From contig VAZS01000287.1 of the NCBI GenBank assembly GCA_005884855.1, positions 1 through 5,528 on the forward strand: 5,528 bases of DNA, in the 5' to 3' direction. The notes under the pieces were generated by a model. It saw only the letters and a list, made by a program, of their open reading frames with translations, was not told the DNA's origin and did no database searches. Numbering within the stretch: position 1 is the first letter of the stretch; every line of letters begins with the position of its first letter. Below are positions 1 through 5,528 of this stretch, piece after piece. Position numbers and translations under genes: made by a program. The stretch comes from Alphaproteobacteria bacterium (GTDB taxonomy: Bacteria; Pseudomonadota; Alphaproteobacteria; Rhizobiales; Xanthobacteraceae).

Positions 1-134
1 ACTCCGCGCTGACGACCGCTTCGGCCGAAGTGAAATGGCTGAACGGCTGGTCGGCGGCCGCCACCTTCGAGGGCGAGTTCTCCGACGTCACCCGCAGCTA
101 CGCCGGCAAGGGCGTGGTGCGTTACTCGTGGTGA
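1..134 (+). CDS. Autotransporter, C-terminal end only (partial, 5' end outside window)
   Basis: The reading frame enters at base 3 and stops with TGA at 132-134, giving the last 43 residues of a protein that begins upstream. The fragment is recognised because it matches the C-terminus of the complete autotransporter at 512-3661: 41 of 43 residues agree (Val for Ile at base 87, Ser for Ala in the penultimate codon region). It ends in Val-Val-Arg-Tyr-Ser-Trp. An alternating aromatic end with a terminal aromatic residue is typical of the last strand of an outer-membrane beta-barrel, which the BAM machinery recognises. The product is therefore inferred to be an outer-membrane autotransporter whose translocator is nearly the same as that of its downstream neighbour. 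Its passenger cannot be seen, so what it delivers is unknown. Confidence 0.85.
   Translation, partial: SALTTASAEVKWLNGWSAAATFEGEFSDVTRSYAGKGVVRYSW
1..134 (+). repeat. Direct repeat, upstream copy (autotransporter 3' end)
   Basis: These bases align without gaps to 3528-3661 at an offset of 3527. By eye, 130 of 134 bases match. The differences are at base 87 (G against A) and three in the last four sense codons (CGT/CGC, TAC/TAT, TCG/GCG). Similarity stops at the stop codon, since the sequences after 134 and after 3661 do not resemble each other. The repeat probably extends upstream beyond the window edge. Confidence 0.95.
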
Positions 135-159
135 GGGCTAGCGCCTTCTAGCTGCTGCT

Positions 160-212
160 GATGCCCGGCCAACAACGCGAAGCGCGTCTTCGCGTAAGAT
201 GCGCCGGGCATC
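160..212 (+). terminator. Nested hairpin, possible terminator of the upstream autotransporter
   Basis: Bases 160-169 (gatgcccggc) are the exact reverse complement of 203-212 (gccgggcatc). Inside that stem, 175-182 (acgcgaag) is the exact reverse complement of 188-195 (cttcgcgt) with a five-base loop. The result is a 10-bp outer stem and an 8-bp inner stem. It starts 26 bases after the stop codon at 134, where a transcript end would be expected. There is no clear run of T after the stem, so a classical rho-independent terminator is not proven. It could instead be an RNA-stabilising structure or a dispersed palindromic repeat. Confidence 0.45.
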
Positions 213-499
213 CACGCCCTTGTTTGATCGACGCGCGCGCGGGGGCAGCAACATTCGCGCGCGCCGGATTCGCTCGCGGCGACCGCGATATCGGTGACGG
301 CGGCATCGCCCGGGGCGGCGCCGGTGGAATGACCTGAACCACGGAACCAGCCCCAACGGGTCGCCCAGTCTTCACTGTAGCGAGAGTGTCACACCCGGCT
401 ACGAGCTTTCCTCGCCTCCTGCGTTCGCAGGATGGACGATGGTTGTGGCGACCGGTATCCGCAATGTACGCGGGAATCGGCGCGGCGAATCGGACGAGC

Positions 500-504
500 G
501 GGGG
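500..504 (+). promoter_or_regulatory. Ribosome binding site supporting the ATG at 512
   Basis: A run of five G lies seven bases before the ATG at 512. It is the only purine-rich, Shine-Dalgarno-like run at sensible spacing before any candidate start of this gene. The GTG at 386 and the ATG at 464 lack one. The site therefore favours 512, though a G run is only a weak match to the consensus. Confidence 0.4.
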
Positions 505-511
505 TTTAGAG

Positions 512-670
512 ATGCAGTCAGTTGGGATACGCGTCCGCGAGGGCAGCATCTGGAGCTCGGCGGGCGCTACCGCCCGACATACTCCGTCAAGATTAAGGTG
601 CCGCATTACGTTTTTATATGCGGCCCTGCCGGCACTTGTTGTTACCTTGATGCCGCAGGATGTGTACGCG
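512..670 (+). other. Signal peptide region (long, about 53 residues)
   Basis: The segment has a basic stretch (Arg-Leu-Arg-Cys-Arg, near bases 590-604), then a hydrophobic core (Ile-Thr-Phe-Leu-Tyr to Val-Thr-Leu-Met). It ends in Val-Tyr-Ala, a fitting signal peptidase I site, before Gln-Phe-Trp. No in-frame start codon lies close to the basic stretch, so the N-region is about 30 residues long. Long signal peptides are common in autotransporters, but the conserved extended-signal motif (ESPR) is not seen here. Confidence 0.65.
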
Positions 671-3661
671 CAATTCTGGCCTGTGAGCGGGCAGATTACG
701 CGCGTCCCGGCTTTGGATGTAATCAGTCATGGATACGGGCCTCGCTTCATCACAAGCGAAGGATACGACGTTCATGCTGGCACCGATTTCAACCTCCCGA
801 TCGGAACCGCGGTTTATGCGGCAATTACCGGCAAAGTCGTCTCAGTGAATCCCTGGGGCTGGAGCCATCAGAACGCCGGTGGCACTGGCGCCCCGTACGC
901 CTCCATCGGCCAGGATACCAAAGGCAACCAGATCATCATCAGCGATGAAAATCCGGTTCTGAGCCAGCGCAAATGGTACGTCTACAATCATCTAGACCAG
1001 ATCACGGTGAGCGAAGGCGATATCGTGACCGGCGGGGTGCAAGTCGGCACTTCAGGCAATACGGGCACCAGCGGCTCCTCATCTTGCGGCACCACATACA
1101 CGGCATTTGGCGGCGCCACGTTCGGCAATATATGCGGTACGGCGCACCTTCATTTTGCCGTCCTCGTCGGACGCAGTCCGAGCACCAATCTCTGGGTGAA
1201 TGAAATATTCTCCGAGAACATGCTGGCGGAATTTGCGCATTCCGCGCCAACGGGGTTTAAGGCCAGTTTCGGTGTCAAAACCCACAAGAACTACTCAAAC
1301 AATGAAGTCTATGCCGCGGGCCTAAACGTTACCGCTCATGGCGTCGAAATCACCATTCCTCTTCAGAGCATGGTTGTCGACAAAGTAAAGCTTTCCGGTC
1401 TTGACAGCTCGGGTATTACGCAAACGGCGACCCTTAGTTTCACCAATGACATCAATCACGCTTATTCGCCAGCAACCCGAAATATACAGTTGCACAAAGG
1501 TTTGTATATTGGTGCTGAGGACAATGGCGGCCATGAAACCTTCACGCTGTTTTTCGCTCCGACGGCCTATACAAGAGCGACCGAGCCGCAGGGAAATGGA
1601 TCCACTATCCTAAATGCCACCTATGGCAGCTTCACAACCAATCGCATCTTCCTTTCCGACTTCAACAGCGTTCTTCTTTACGATGGACTGGGGGCGACCA
1701 ACCTTCTTCCGTCCAACACCCAGTATGCAGTCGCGGCTAACAGCACCTTGGGACTGAACGGGTTTAACCAGTCCATACGCTCCATAACTGGTGCCGGACT
1801 CGTCGATCTTGATTCGGCGGCACTGACTCTCGGTTCCAGTACTAATTTTACATTTGACGGTAAAATTGTCGGCACCGGCTCTATCGTCAAAAACGGCACC
1901 GGCACGCTGACGCTTTCGGGCGTCAACACCTATAGCGGTACCACCACAGTCGGCGCGGGCGCCCTGCTAGTCGCCGCCGGCGGCTCGATTGCGTCCTCCC
2001 CGGCCGTCGTGCAGGCGGGCGCCACGCTGATTGTCAACGGGACCGCCTCCAACATCCAAGCTGGGGGGACTCTCAGCGGCACCGGTACCGTGGGGTTCAC
2101 CCAGGTTTTCGGTACGTTCGCGCCCGGCTCCGGCATCGCGGGCAGCACCATGACTCTCGCCAACGGTATCAACTTTCAGCCCGGTGCTACTTACGGGGTT
2201 CAGATCAGCCCGACCGCCGCCTCGAGCGCCATCGTCACGGGCGCGGCGACGCTGGCCGGCACCGTCAACGCGCAGTTCGCGCCGGGAAGCTATGTGGCCC
2301 GCAACTATACCATTCTCACATCGACGCTGGGCCTCGGTGGCACCACCTTCAACGCGCTCACGACGAACGGCCTGCCTGCCGGCTTCATCGCCACCTTGGG
2401 CTACACCGGCAATAACGTGCTGCTCAATCTCAACGCGATGCTCGGGACAGCCACGGCAGTAGGCACCACGCTGAAGGGCAACCAGCAACACGTCGCCACG
2501 TCGATCAACAACTTCTTTAACAATGGCGGTGCATTGCCGCCGGCTTTTGTCAGCGTCTTCGGTCTCACCGGAGCCAACCTGGACAACGCGCTGACGCAAC
2601 CATCGGGCGAGACTGCGACCGGCAGTCAGCAAACCACCTTCGGCGCGATGACGCAGTTCATGGAGGTGATGACCGATCCGTTCCTGGCCGGACGCGGCAA
2701 TGCGACGGCTGGCGCGAGTGCGGCCTTGTTCGCGGACGAAAGCGAGAGCGGCAATAGCGTGCGTAACGCCTACGCCACGTTCAACAAGGCGCCGCTGGCC
2801 TCGAATTATGAACCGCGCTGGAGCGTGTGGGCGGCGGGCTTCGGTGGCTCGCAAACCACGGACGGCAGCACGGCGGCCGGCTCCAACAGCACAACCAGCC
2901 GCGTGTTCGGCACCGCTGTTGGCGCGGACTACCGTTTCTCGCCATTCACCATCGCTGGTTTTGCGCTCGCCGGCGGTGGCACCAATTTCAGTGTCGCCAA
3001 TGGCGGCAGCGGCCGCTCCGACCTGTTCCAGGCCGGCGCCTTCTTCAAGCACAATGTTGGCGCGGCGTATCTGAGCGGCGCGTTGGCCTATGGCTGGCAG
3101 GATGTCACCACCGACCGCACGGCAACGGTCGCCGGCATCGACCGGCTGCGGGCGGCGTTCAACGCCAATGCCTGGTCCGGCCGCCTCGAAAGCGGCTATC
3201 GCTTCGTGACGCCGTTGTTCGACGGGATCGGGCTTACGCCCTATGCCGCCGGACAGTTCGCGACCTTCGATCTGCCGGCCTACGCCGAGAAGGTGCTGTC
3301 AGGCGCCAGCACCTTCGCGCTGGCTTATGGCTCAAAGAGCGTGACCGATAGCCGCTCCGAGCTCGGCCTGCGCACCGACAAGTCGTTTGCGATGCCAAAC
3401 GGGGTCTTCACGCTTCGCGGCCGCGCCGCCTGGGCGCATGACTTCAATCCCGATCACGCCGTGGCCGCCACCTTCCAGGCGCTGCCGGGCGCTTCCTTCG
3501 TCGTCAACGGCGCGGCGCAGGCGCGCAACTCCGCGCTGACGACCGCTTCGGCCGAAGTGAAATGGCTGAACGGCTGGTCGGCGGCCGCCACCTTCGAGGG
3601 CGAGTTCTCCGACATCACCCGCAGCTACGCCGGCAAGGGCGTGGTGCGCTATGCGTGGTGA
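512..3661 (+). CDS. Autotransporter with N-terminal peptidase M23 passenger domain
   Basis: This is a predicted type Va secreted protein of 1049 residues. A long signal peptide ends near residue 53 (Val-Tyr-Ala before Gln-Phe). A peptidase M23 domain covers about residues 66-220: HAGTD (H88, D92), NHL (H160) and HLHF (H212, H214) match the family's HxxxD, catalytic His and HxH motifs. M23 enzymes are zinc endopeptidases that cut peptide cross-links of peptidoglycan, so a cell-wall substrate is inferred. Residues about 221-450 match nothing I recognise. A PATR passenger repeat sits near 454-488, and an autotransporter beta-barrel runs from about 770 to the terminal Trp. The mature protein has just two cysteines (192, 208), in a loop before HLHF. 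The ATG at 512 was chosen for its upstream G run; the frame stays open to a GTG at 386 (1091 residues). GC is about 50% up to about 1860 and about 65-70% after. The 3' end repeats that of the upstream gene. Confidence 0.88.
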   Translation: MQSVGIRVREGSIWSSAGATARHTPSRLRCRITFLYAALPALVVTLMPQDVYAQFWPVSGQITRVPALDVISHGYGPRFITSEGYDVHAGTDFNLPIGTAVYAAITGKVVSVNPWGWSHQNAGGTGAPYASIGQDTKGNQIIISDENPVLSQRKWYVYNHLDQITVSEGDIVTGGVQVGTSGNTGTSGSSSCGTTYTAFGGATFGNICGTAHLHFAVLVGRSPSTNLWVNEIFSENMLAEFAHSAPTGFKASFGVKTHKNYSNNEVYAAGLNVTAHGVEITIPLQSMVVDKVKLSGLDSSGITQTATLSFTNDINHAYSPATRNIQLHKGLYIGAEDNGGHETFTLFFAPTAYTRATEPQGNGSTILNATYGSFTTNRIFLSDFNSVLLYDGLGATNLLPSNTQYAVAANSTLGLNGFNQSIRSITGAGLVDLDSAALTLGSSTNFTFDGKIVGTGSIVKNGTGTLTLSGVNTYSGTTTVGAGALLVAAGGSIASSPAVVQAGATLIVNGTASNIQAGGTLSGTGTVGFTQVFGTFAPGSGIAGSTMTLANGINFQPGATYGVQISPTAASSAIVTGAATLAGTVNAQFAPGSYVARNYTILTSTLGLGGTTFNALTTNGLPAGFIATLGYTGNNVLLNLNAMLGTATAVGTTLKGNQQHVATSINNFFNNGGALPPAFVSVFGLTGANLDNALTQPSGETATGSQQTTFGAMTQFMEVMTDPFLAGRGNATAGASAALFADESESGNSVRNAYATFNKAPLASNYEPRWSVWAAGFGGSQTTDGSTAAGSNSTTSRVFGTAVGADYRFSPFTIAGFALAGGGTNFSVANGGSGRSDLFQAGAFFKHNVGAAYLSGALAYGWQDVTTDRTATVAGIDRLRAAFNANAWSGRLESGYRFVTPLFDGIGLTPYAAGQFATFDLPAYAEKVLSGASTFALAYGSKSVTDSRSELGLRTDKSFAMPNGVFTLRGRAAWAHDFNPDHAVAATFQALPGASFVVNGAAQARNSALTTASAEVKWLNGWSAAATFEGEFSDITRSYAGKGVVRYAW
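707..1171 (+). other. Peptidase M23 (LytM-type) domain within the autotransporter passenger
   Basis: In order: HAGTDFNLPIGTAVYAA at 773-823 is the family's HxGxDf...GtpVyA zinc-binding segment. GKVVSV follows. YNHLDQITVSEGDIV at 983-1027 corresponds to the usual Y-x-H-L segment with the catalytic His and the 'v.vGd.V..G' turn. GTSGNTGTSG at 1046-1075 matches the 'G.vG.TG.s' turn. HLHFAV at 1145-1162 supplies the HxH pair. By analogy to LytM, the zinc ligands would be the His and Asp of HAGTD and the last His of HLH, with the other two His catalytic. Compared with typical M23 domains there are two insertions: one of about 35 residues before YNHL and one of about 20 between the glycine turn and HLHF. 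The second holds the only two cysteines of the mature protein. Confidence 0.88.
1868..1975 (+). other. PATR passenger-associated transport repeat
   Basis: The encoded segment Gly-Ser-Ile-Val-Lys-Asn-Gly-Thr-Gly-Thr-Leu-Thr-Leu-Ser-Gly, then Asn-Thr-Tyr-Ser-Gly-Thr-Thr-Thr-Val and Gly-Ala-Leu-Leu-Val, is the hallmark of PATR repeats. These build the beta-helical stalk of many autotransporter passengers. One clear copy is seen; looser Gly/Thr-rich beta-helix-like sequence continues to about 2430. The rise in GC content begins at this point. Confidence 0.8.
2819..3661 (+). other. Autotransporter beta-barrel (translocator) domain
   Basis: About 280 residues from Trp-Ser-Val-Trp-Ala-Ala-Gly-Phe-Gly-Gly to the terminal Trp have the alternating, aromatic-rich strands and length of the autotransporter beta-domain (PF03797). 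The start, with a Trp-rich strand followed by Gly/Ser/Asn-rich turn sequence, is typical. The linker before it (about 2450-2800) should contain the helix that threads the barrel pore. The domain anchors the protein in the outer membrane and carries the passenger to the surface. Confidence 0.88.
3528..3661 (+). repeat. Direct repeat, downstream copy (autotransporter 3' end)
   Basis: This is the partner of positions 1-134, with four mismatches in 134 bases. It encodes the last strands of the barrel and ends exactly at the stop codon. The near-identity points to a recent duplication of the translocator part or to gene conversion between neighbouring copies. Confidence 0.95.
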
Positions 3662-3894
3662 GCGGGATTCTGGAAAGCAAGATGGTTGCCGCGGCGCAAC
3701 AATTGTGACCCAGCGGCAACACTCACCGAAGTTTTAACTGTCGCCGCAGCAAGCTCTTGTGCGCGCCGCTTTTTAGCCACACCCCTCCGTGAAATCATTC
3801 CTTCGTAGGCTGAACGGCCACGGCGCTCACGAAGGCAAAGGAAAATTACTGTTTTCCGGGTCCAACAAGAGATGGCCGGGGAAACAGGTTCACG
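3662..3894. other. Intergenic spacer between the autotransporter and ilvD remnant
   Basis: No gene was found in these 233 bases. There is no small open frame that could be an immunity partner for the M23 protein. Several short inverted repeats are present: 3685-3692 with 3713-3720, 3800-3806 with 3829-3835, and 3840-3845 with 3852-3857. No confident promoter could be read. The last 20 bases before the ilvD ATG contain a GGGG run (3878-3881), 13 bases upstream, which is far for a ribosome binding site; an AGG at 3886-3888 is closer. Confidence 0.5.
3685..3720 (+). terminator. Weak hairpin downstream of the M23 autotransporter
   Basis: Bases 3685-3692 (gttgccgc) are the exact reverse complement of 3713-3720 (gcggcaac), with a 20-base loop. 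The position, 24 bases after the stop codon, suits a transcript end. The loop is large and no T run follows directly, so the terminator role is tentative. Confidence 0.25.
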
Positions 3895-5519
3895 ATGGAC
3901 GCCAAGACCAGCATCAAGGGTAGACTGCCGAGCCGTCATGTGACGGAGGGCCCGGAACGAGCACCGCATCGCTCGTACCTCTATGCCATGGGGCTGACCA
4001 CCCAGCAGATCCACCAGCCGTTCGTCGGCGTGGCGTCATGCTGGAATGAGGCCGCGCCCTGCAACATATCGCTGATGCGACAGGCGCAGGCCGTTAAAAA
4101 GGGCGTCGCCTCTGCCGGCGGCACCCCACGCGAATTCTGCACCATCACCGTGACCGACGGCATCGCGATGGGCCATGACGGCATGCTCTCATCGCTGCCT
4201 TCACGCGAGTGCATCGCCGACTCCGTCGAACTGACGATGCGCGGCCATGCCTATGACGCGTTGGTCGGTCTGGCTGGCTGCGACAAATCGCTGCCCGGAA
4301 TGATGATGGCGATGGTGCGGCTGAACGTCCCCTCGGTTTTCATCTATGGCGGGTCGATCCTTCCGGGTAATTTTCGTGGCCAACAGGTCACAGTACAGGA
4401 GCACAATTCACCGCCAATACCATGGCGACGGTGTCCGAGGCGATCGGGCTCGCGCTGCCATACTCGGCCGGCGCGCCGGCGCCATACGAAATTCGCGATG
4501 CGTTCTGCACCACCGCGGGCGAGAAGGTGATGGAGCTGATCGCGTCGAATATACGTCCCCGCGACATCGTCACGCGCCGTGCGCTGGAGAACGCCGCGGC
4601 TGTCGTGGCCGCATCCGGCGGATCGACCAATGCTGCACTGCACTTGCCGGCGATTGCCCACGAATGCGGCATCAAATTCGACCTGTTCGACGTCGCGGAG
4701 ATCTTCAAAAAAACACCCTATGTCGCGGATTTGAAGCCCGGCGGTCGTTATGTCGCCAAAGACATGTTCGAGGTTGGCGGCATTCCGCTTCTGATGAAGA
4801 CGCTGCTCGACAACGGCCACTTGCACGGCGACTGCCTGACAGTCACCGGCCGCACGATTGCCGAAAATCTCAAGAGCGTGAAATGGAATCCGAACCAGGA
4901 TGTGGTGCGGCCCGCTGACAAGCCGATCACCGTCACCGGAGGCGTGGTCGGCTTGAAGGGCAATCTGGCGCCCGATGGCGCGATCGTGAAGGTCGCGGGC
5001 ATGTCGAACCTGAAATTTACCGGCCCGGCCCGGTGCTTCGATAGGGAAGACGACGCCTTCGAGGCGGTCCAGAAGAAAACCTACAAAGAAGGCGAGGTCA
5101 TCGTCATTCGCTATGAGGGACCGCGCGGCGGTCCCGGCATGCGGGAAATGCTCTCGACCACGGCGGCGCTGACCGGGCAGGGCATGGGCGGCAAGATCGC
5201 GCTGATCACCGACGGCCGGTTCTCGGGCGCTACTCGAGGATTCTGTATCGGCCATGTCGGGCCGGAAGCGGCCGTGGGCGGGCCGATCGCGCTCCTGCAG
5301 GACGGCGATACCATCGAAATCGACGCAGTTGCCGGAACTCTTAACGTAAAGTTGACCGACGCAGAGCTCGCCCAACGTAAAACTAAATGGAGGGCGCGTG
5401 AGACTAACCATACATCAGGCGCGTTGTGGAAGTATGCCCAGCAGGTTGGGCCGGCGGTGAATGGGGCCGTAACCCATCCAGGCGGCGCGCACGAGAAACA
5501 GTGTTATGCGGATATGTGA
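3895..5519 (+). pseudogene. ilvD: Dihydroxy-acid dehydratase, inactivated by an internal frameshifting deletion
   Basis: Intact IlvD dehydrates 2,3-dihydroxy-3-methylbutanoate and -pentanoate to 2-oxo acids in valine, isoleucine and leucine synthesis, using an iron-sulfur cluster. The first part (168 codons, 3895-4398) carries ASCWNE and AGCDKS, with two cluster cysteines and the Lys after Cys-Asp, then [18 protein letters not shown]. After that Gln the frame fails and stops at 4528-4530. The family sequence resumes in another frame at [12 protein letters not shown] (from 4398) and continues for 373 codons, through [10 protein letters not shown] with its active-site Ser, to the normal end. 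The pieces total about 541 codons against roughly 574 in close relatives (recalled), so about 100 bases are missing. The lost part should include the third cluster cysteine (in ACPSAGACG). Neither fragment should be active. No other stop or frameshift is visible, so decay is recent. The strain presumably has another ilvD copy. Confidence 0.9.
4387..4409 (+). other. ilvD: Deletion junction inside ilvD
   Basis: The upstream frame reads Val-Thr-Val-Gln up to 4398. The downstream frame reads Gly-Ala-Gln-Phe from 4398. In the family, about 33 residues separate these two points (an Asp-Met-Phe-Glu-Ala-Val helix region and the Ala-Cys-Pro...Ala-Cys cluster loop). The frame change of two fits loss of a number of bases equal to 1 modulo 3, for example 100. 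A short GGA could be shared by both ends, as in slippage or microhomology-mediated deletion, but the ancestral bases are not visible. Confidence 0.8.
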
Positions 5520-5528
5520 GCGTATCGT

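Larger units (their letters stand above)
135..511. other. Intergenic spacer between the two autotransporter genes
   Basis: This stretch of 377 bases is GC-rich. It holds a strong nested hairpin at 160-212 and an alternating CG tract that can pair with itself (232-240 with 256-264). Open frames on either strand here encode arginine- and proline-rich peptides with no recognisable family and look like chance products of GC-rich DNA. No convincing -35/-10 promoter pair was found, although the promoter of the downstream autotransporter probably lies here. An in-frame GTG at 386 and ATG at 464 would extend the downstream gene into this spacer, but neither has a clear ribosome binding site. Confidence 0.6.

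Noticed and set aside
232..264. Alternating CG tract with self-complementary arms (232-240 and 256-264)
   Set aside because: Low-complexity CG repeats pair with themselves by chance in DNA of this composition. There is no reason to call it functional.
148..606. Open frame of 152 codons on the minus strand in the spacer before the M23 autotransporter
   Set aside because: Pro/Arg/Ala-rich, low-complexity translation with no signal, domain or convincing start. It also overlaps the start of the autotransporter.
1967..3052. Open frame of 361 codons on the minus strand, antisense to the autotransporter
   Set aside because: It is rich in Arg, Ala and Gly with no family resemblance, and lies opposite a clearly coding, high-GC frame. 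Long antisense frames are expected there.
3840..3857. Small hairpin (ggaaaa / ttttcc) before ilvD, considered as part of an ilv attenuator
   Set aside because: The stem is only 6 bp and AT-rich, with no T run and no leader peptide rich in Ile, Val or Leu codons. It is not distinguishable from chance.
3872..3894. ATG at 3872 as an alternative ilvD start or leader peptide
   Set aside because: It is out of frame with ilvD (23 bases upstream). The ATG at 3895 begins exactly at the family's usual MDAKTSIK N-terminus.
4387..4530. Programmed ribosomal frameshift joining the two ilvD halves
   Set aside because: About 33 family residues, including a cluster cysteine, are missing between the halves, so a frame change alone would not restore the protein. 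No slippery heptamer is evident.
4344..5411. Open frame of 355 codons on the minus strand opposite ilvD
   Set aside because: The + strand shows unmistakable IlvD sequence. The antisense product has no recognisable domain and is a by-product of codon bias.

Overview
The window looks like chromosomal DNA from an alphaproteobacterium of the Bradyrhizobium / Rhodopseudomonas / Nitrobacter group. The reasons are high GC with strong G/C preference at third codon positions, a dihydroxy-acid dehydratase (IlvD) that reads like the version in that family, and large autotransporters of the PATR-plus-beta-barrel type. The assignment is from recalled sequence resemblance, not a search.

Layout, all on the + strand: (1) positions 1-134 are the last 43 codons of an autotransporter gene whose body lies upstream of the window. 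(2) 135-511 is a GC-rich spacer with a strong nested hairpin at 160-212. (3) 512-3661 is a complete autotransporter of about 1049 residues. Its passenger begins, just after a long signal peptide, with a peptidase M23 (LytM/lysostaphin-type) domain carrying all expected zinc and catalytic residues. An unassigned region, a PATR passenger repeat and a C-terminal autotransporter beta-barrel follow. (4) 3662-3894 is a gene-free spacer. (5) 3895-5519 is an ilvD gene broken by an internal deletion of about 100 bp that shifts the frame and removes an iron-sulfur cluster cysteine, so it is a pseudogene.

The most interesting part is the autotransporter locus. Two tandem genes end in nearly identical sequence (130 of 134 bases). 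In the complete gene the base composition changes sharply where the passenger meets the PATR/barrel part: roughly 50% GC before about 1860 and about 65-70% after. The picture suggested is a shared translocator module carrying exchangeable passengers, here a predicted cell-wall endopeptidase delivered to the cell surface. M23 domains are common in periplasmic and secreted proteins, but as the passenger of a classical autotransporter this is an unusual architecture. The passenger-exchange idea is inference; the domain motifs, the duplication and the composition shift are visible in the sequence.

The autotransporters and the ilvD remnant show no functional link. No RNA genes, insertion sequences or CRISPR arrays were seen.
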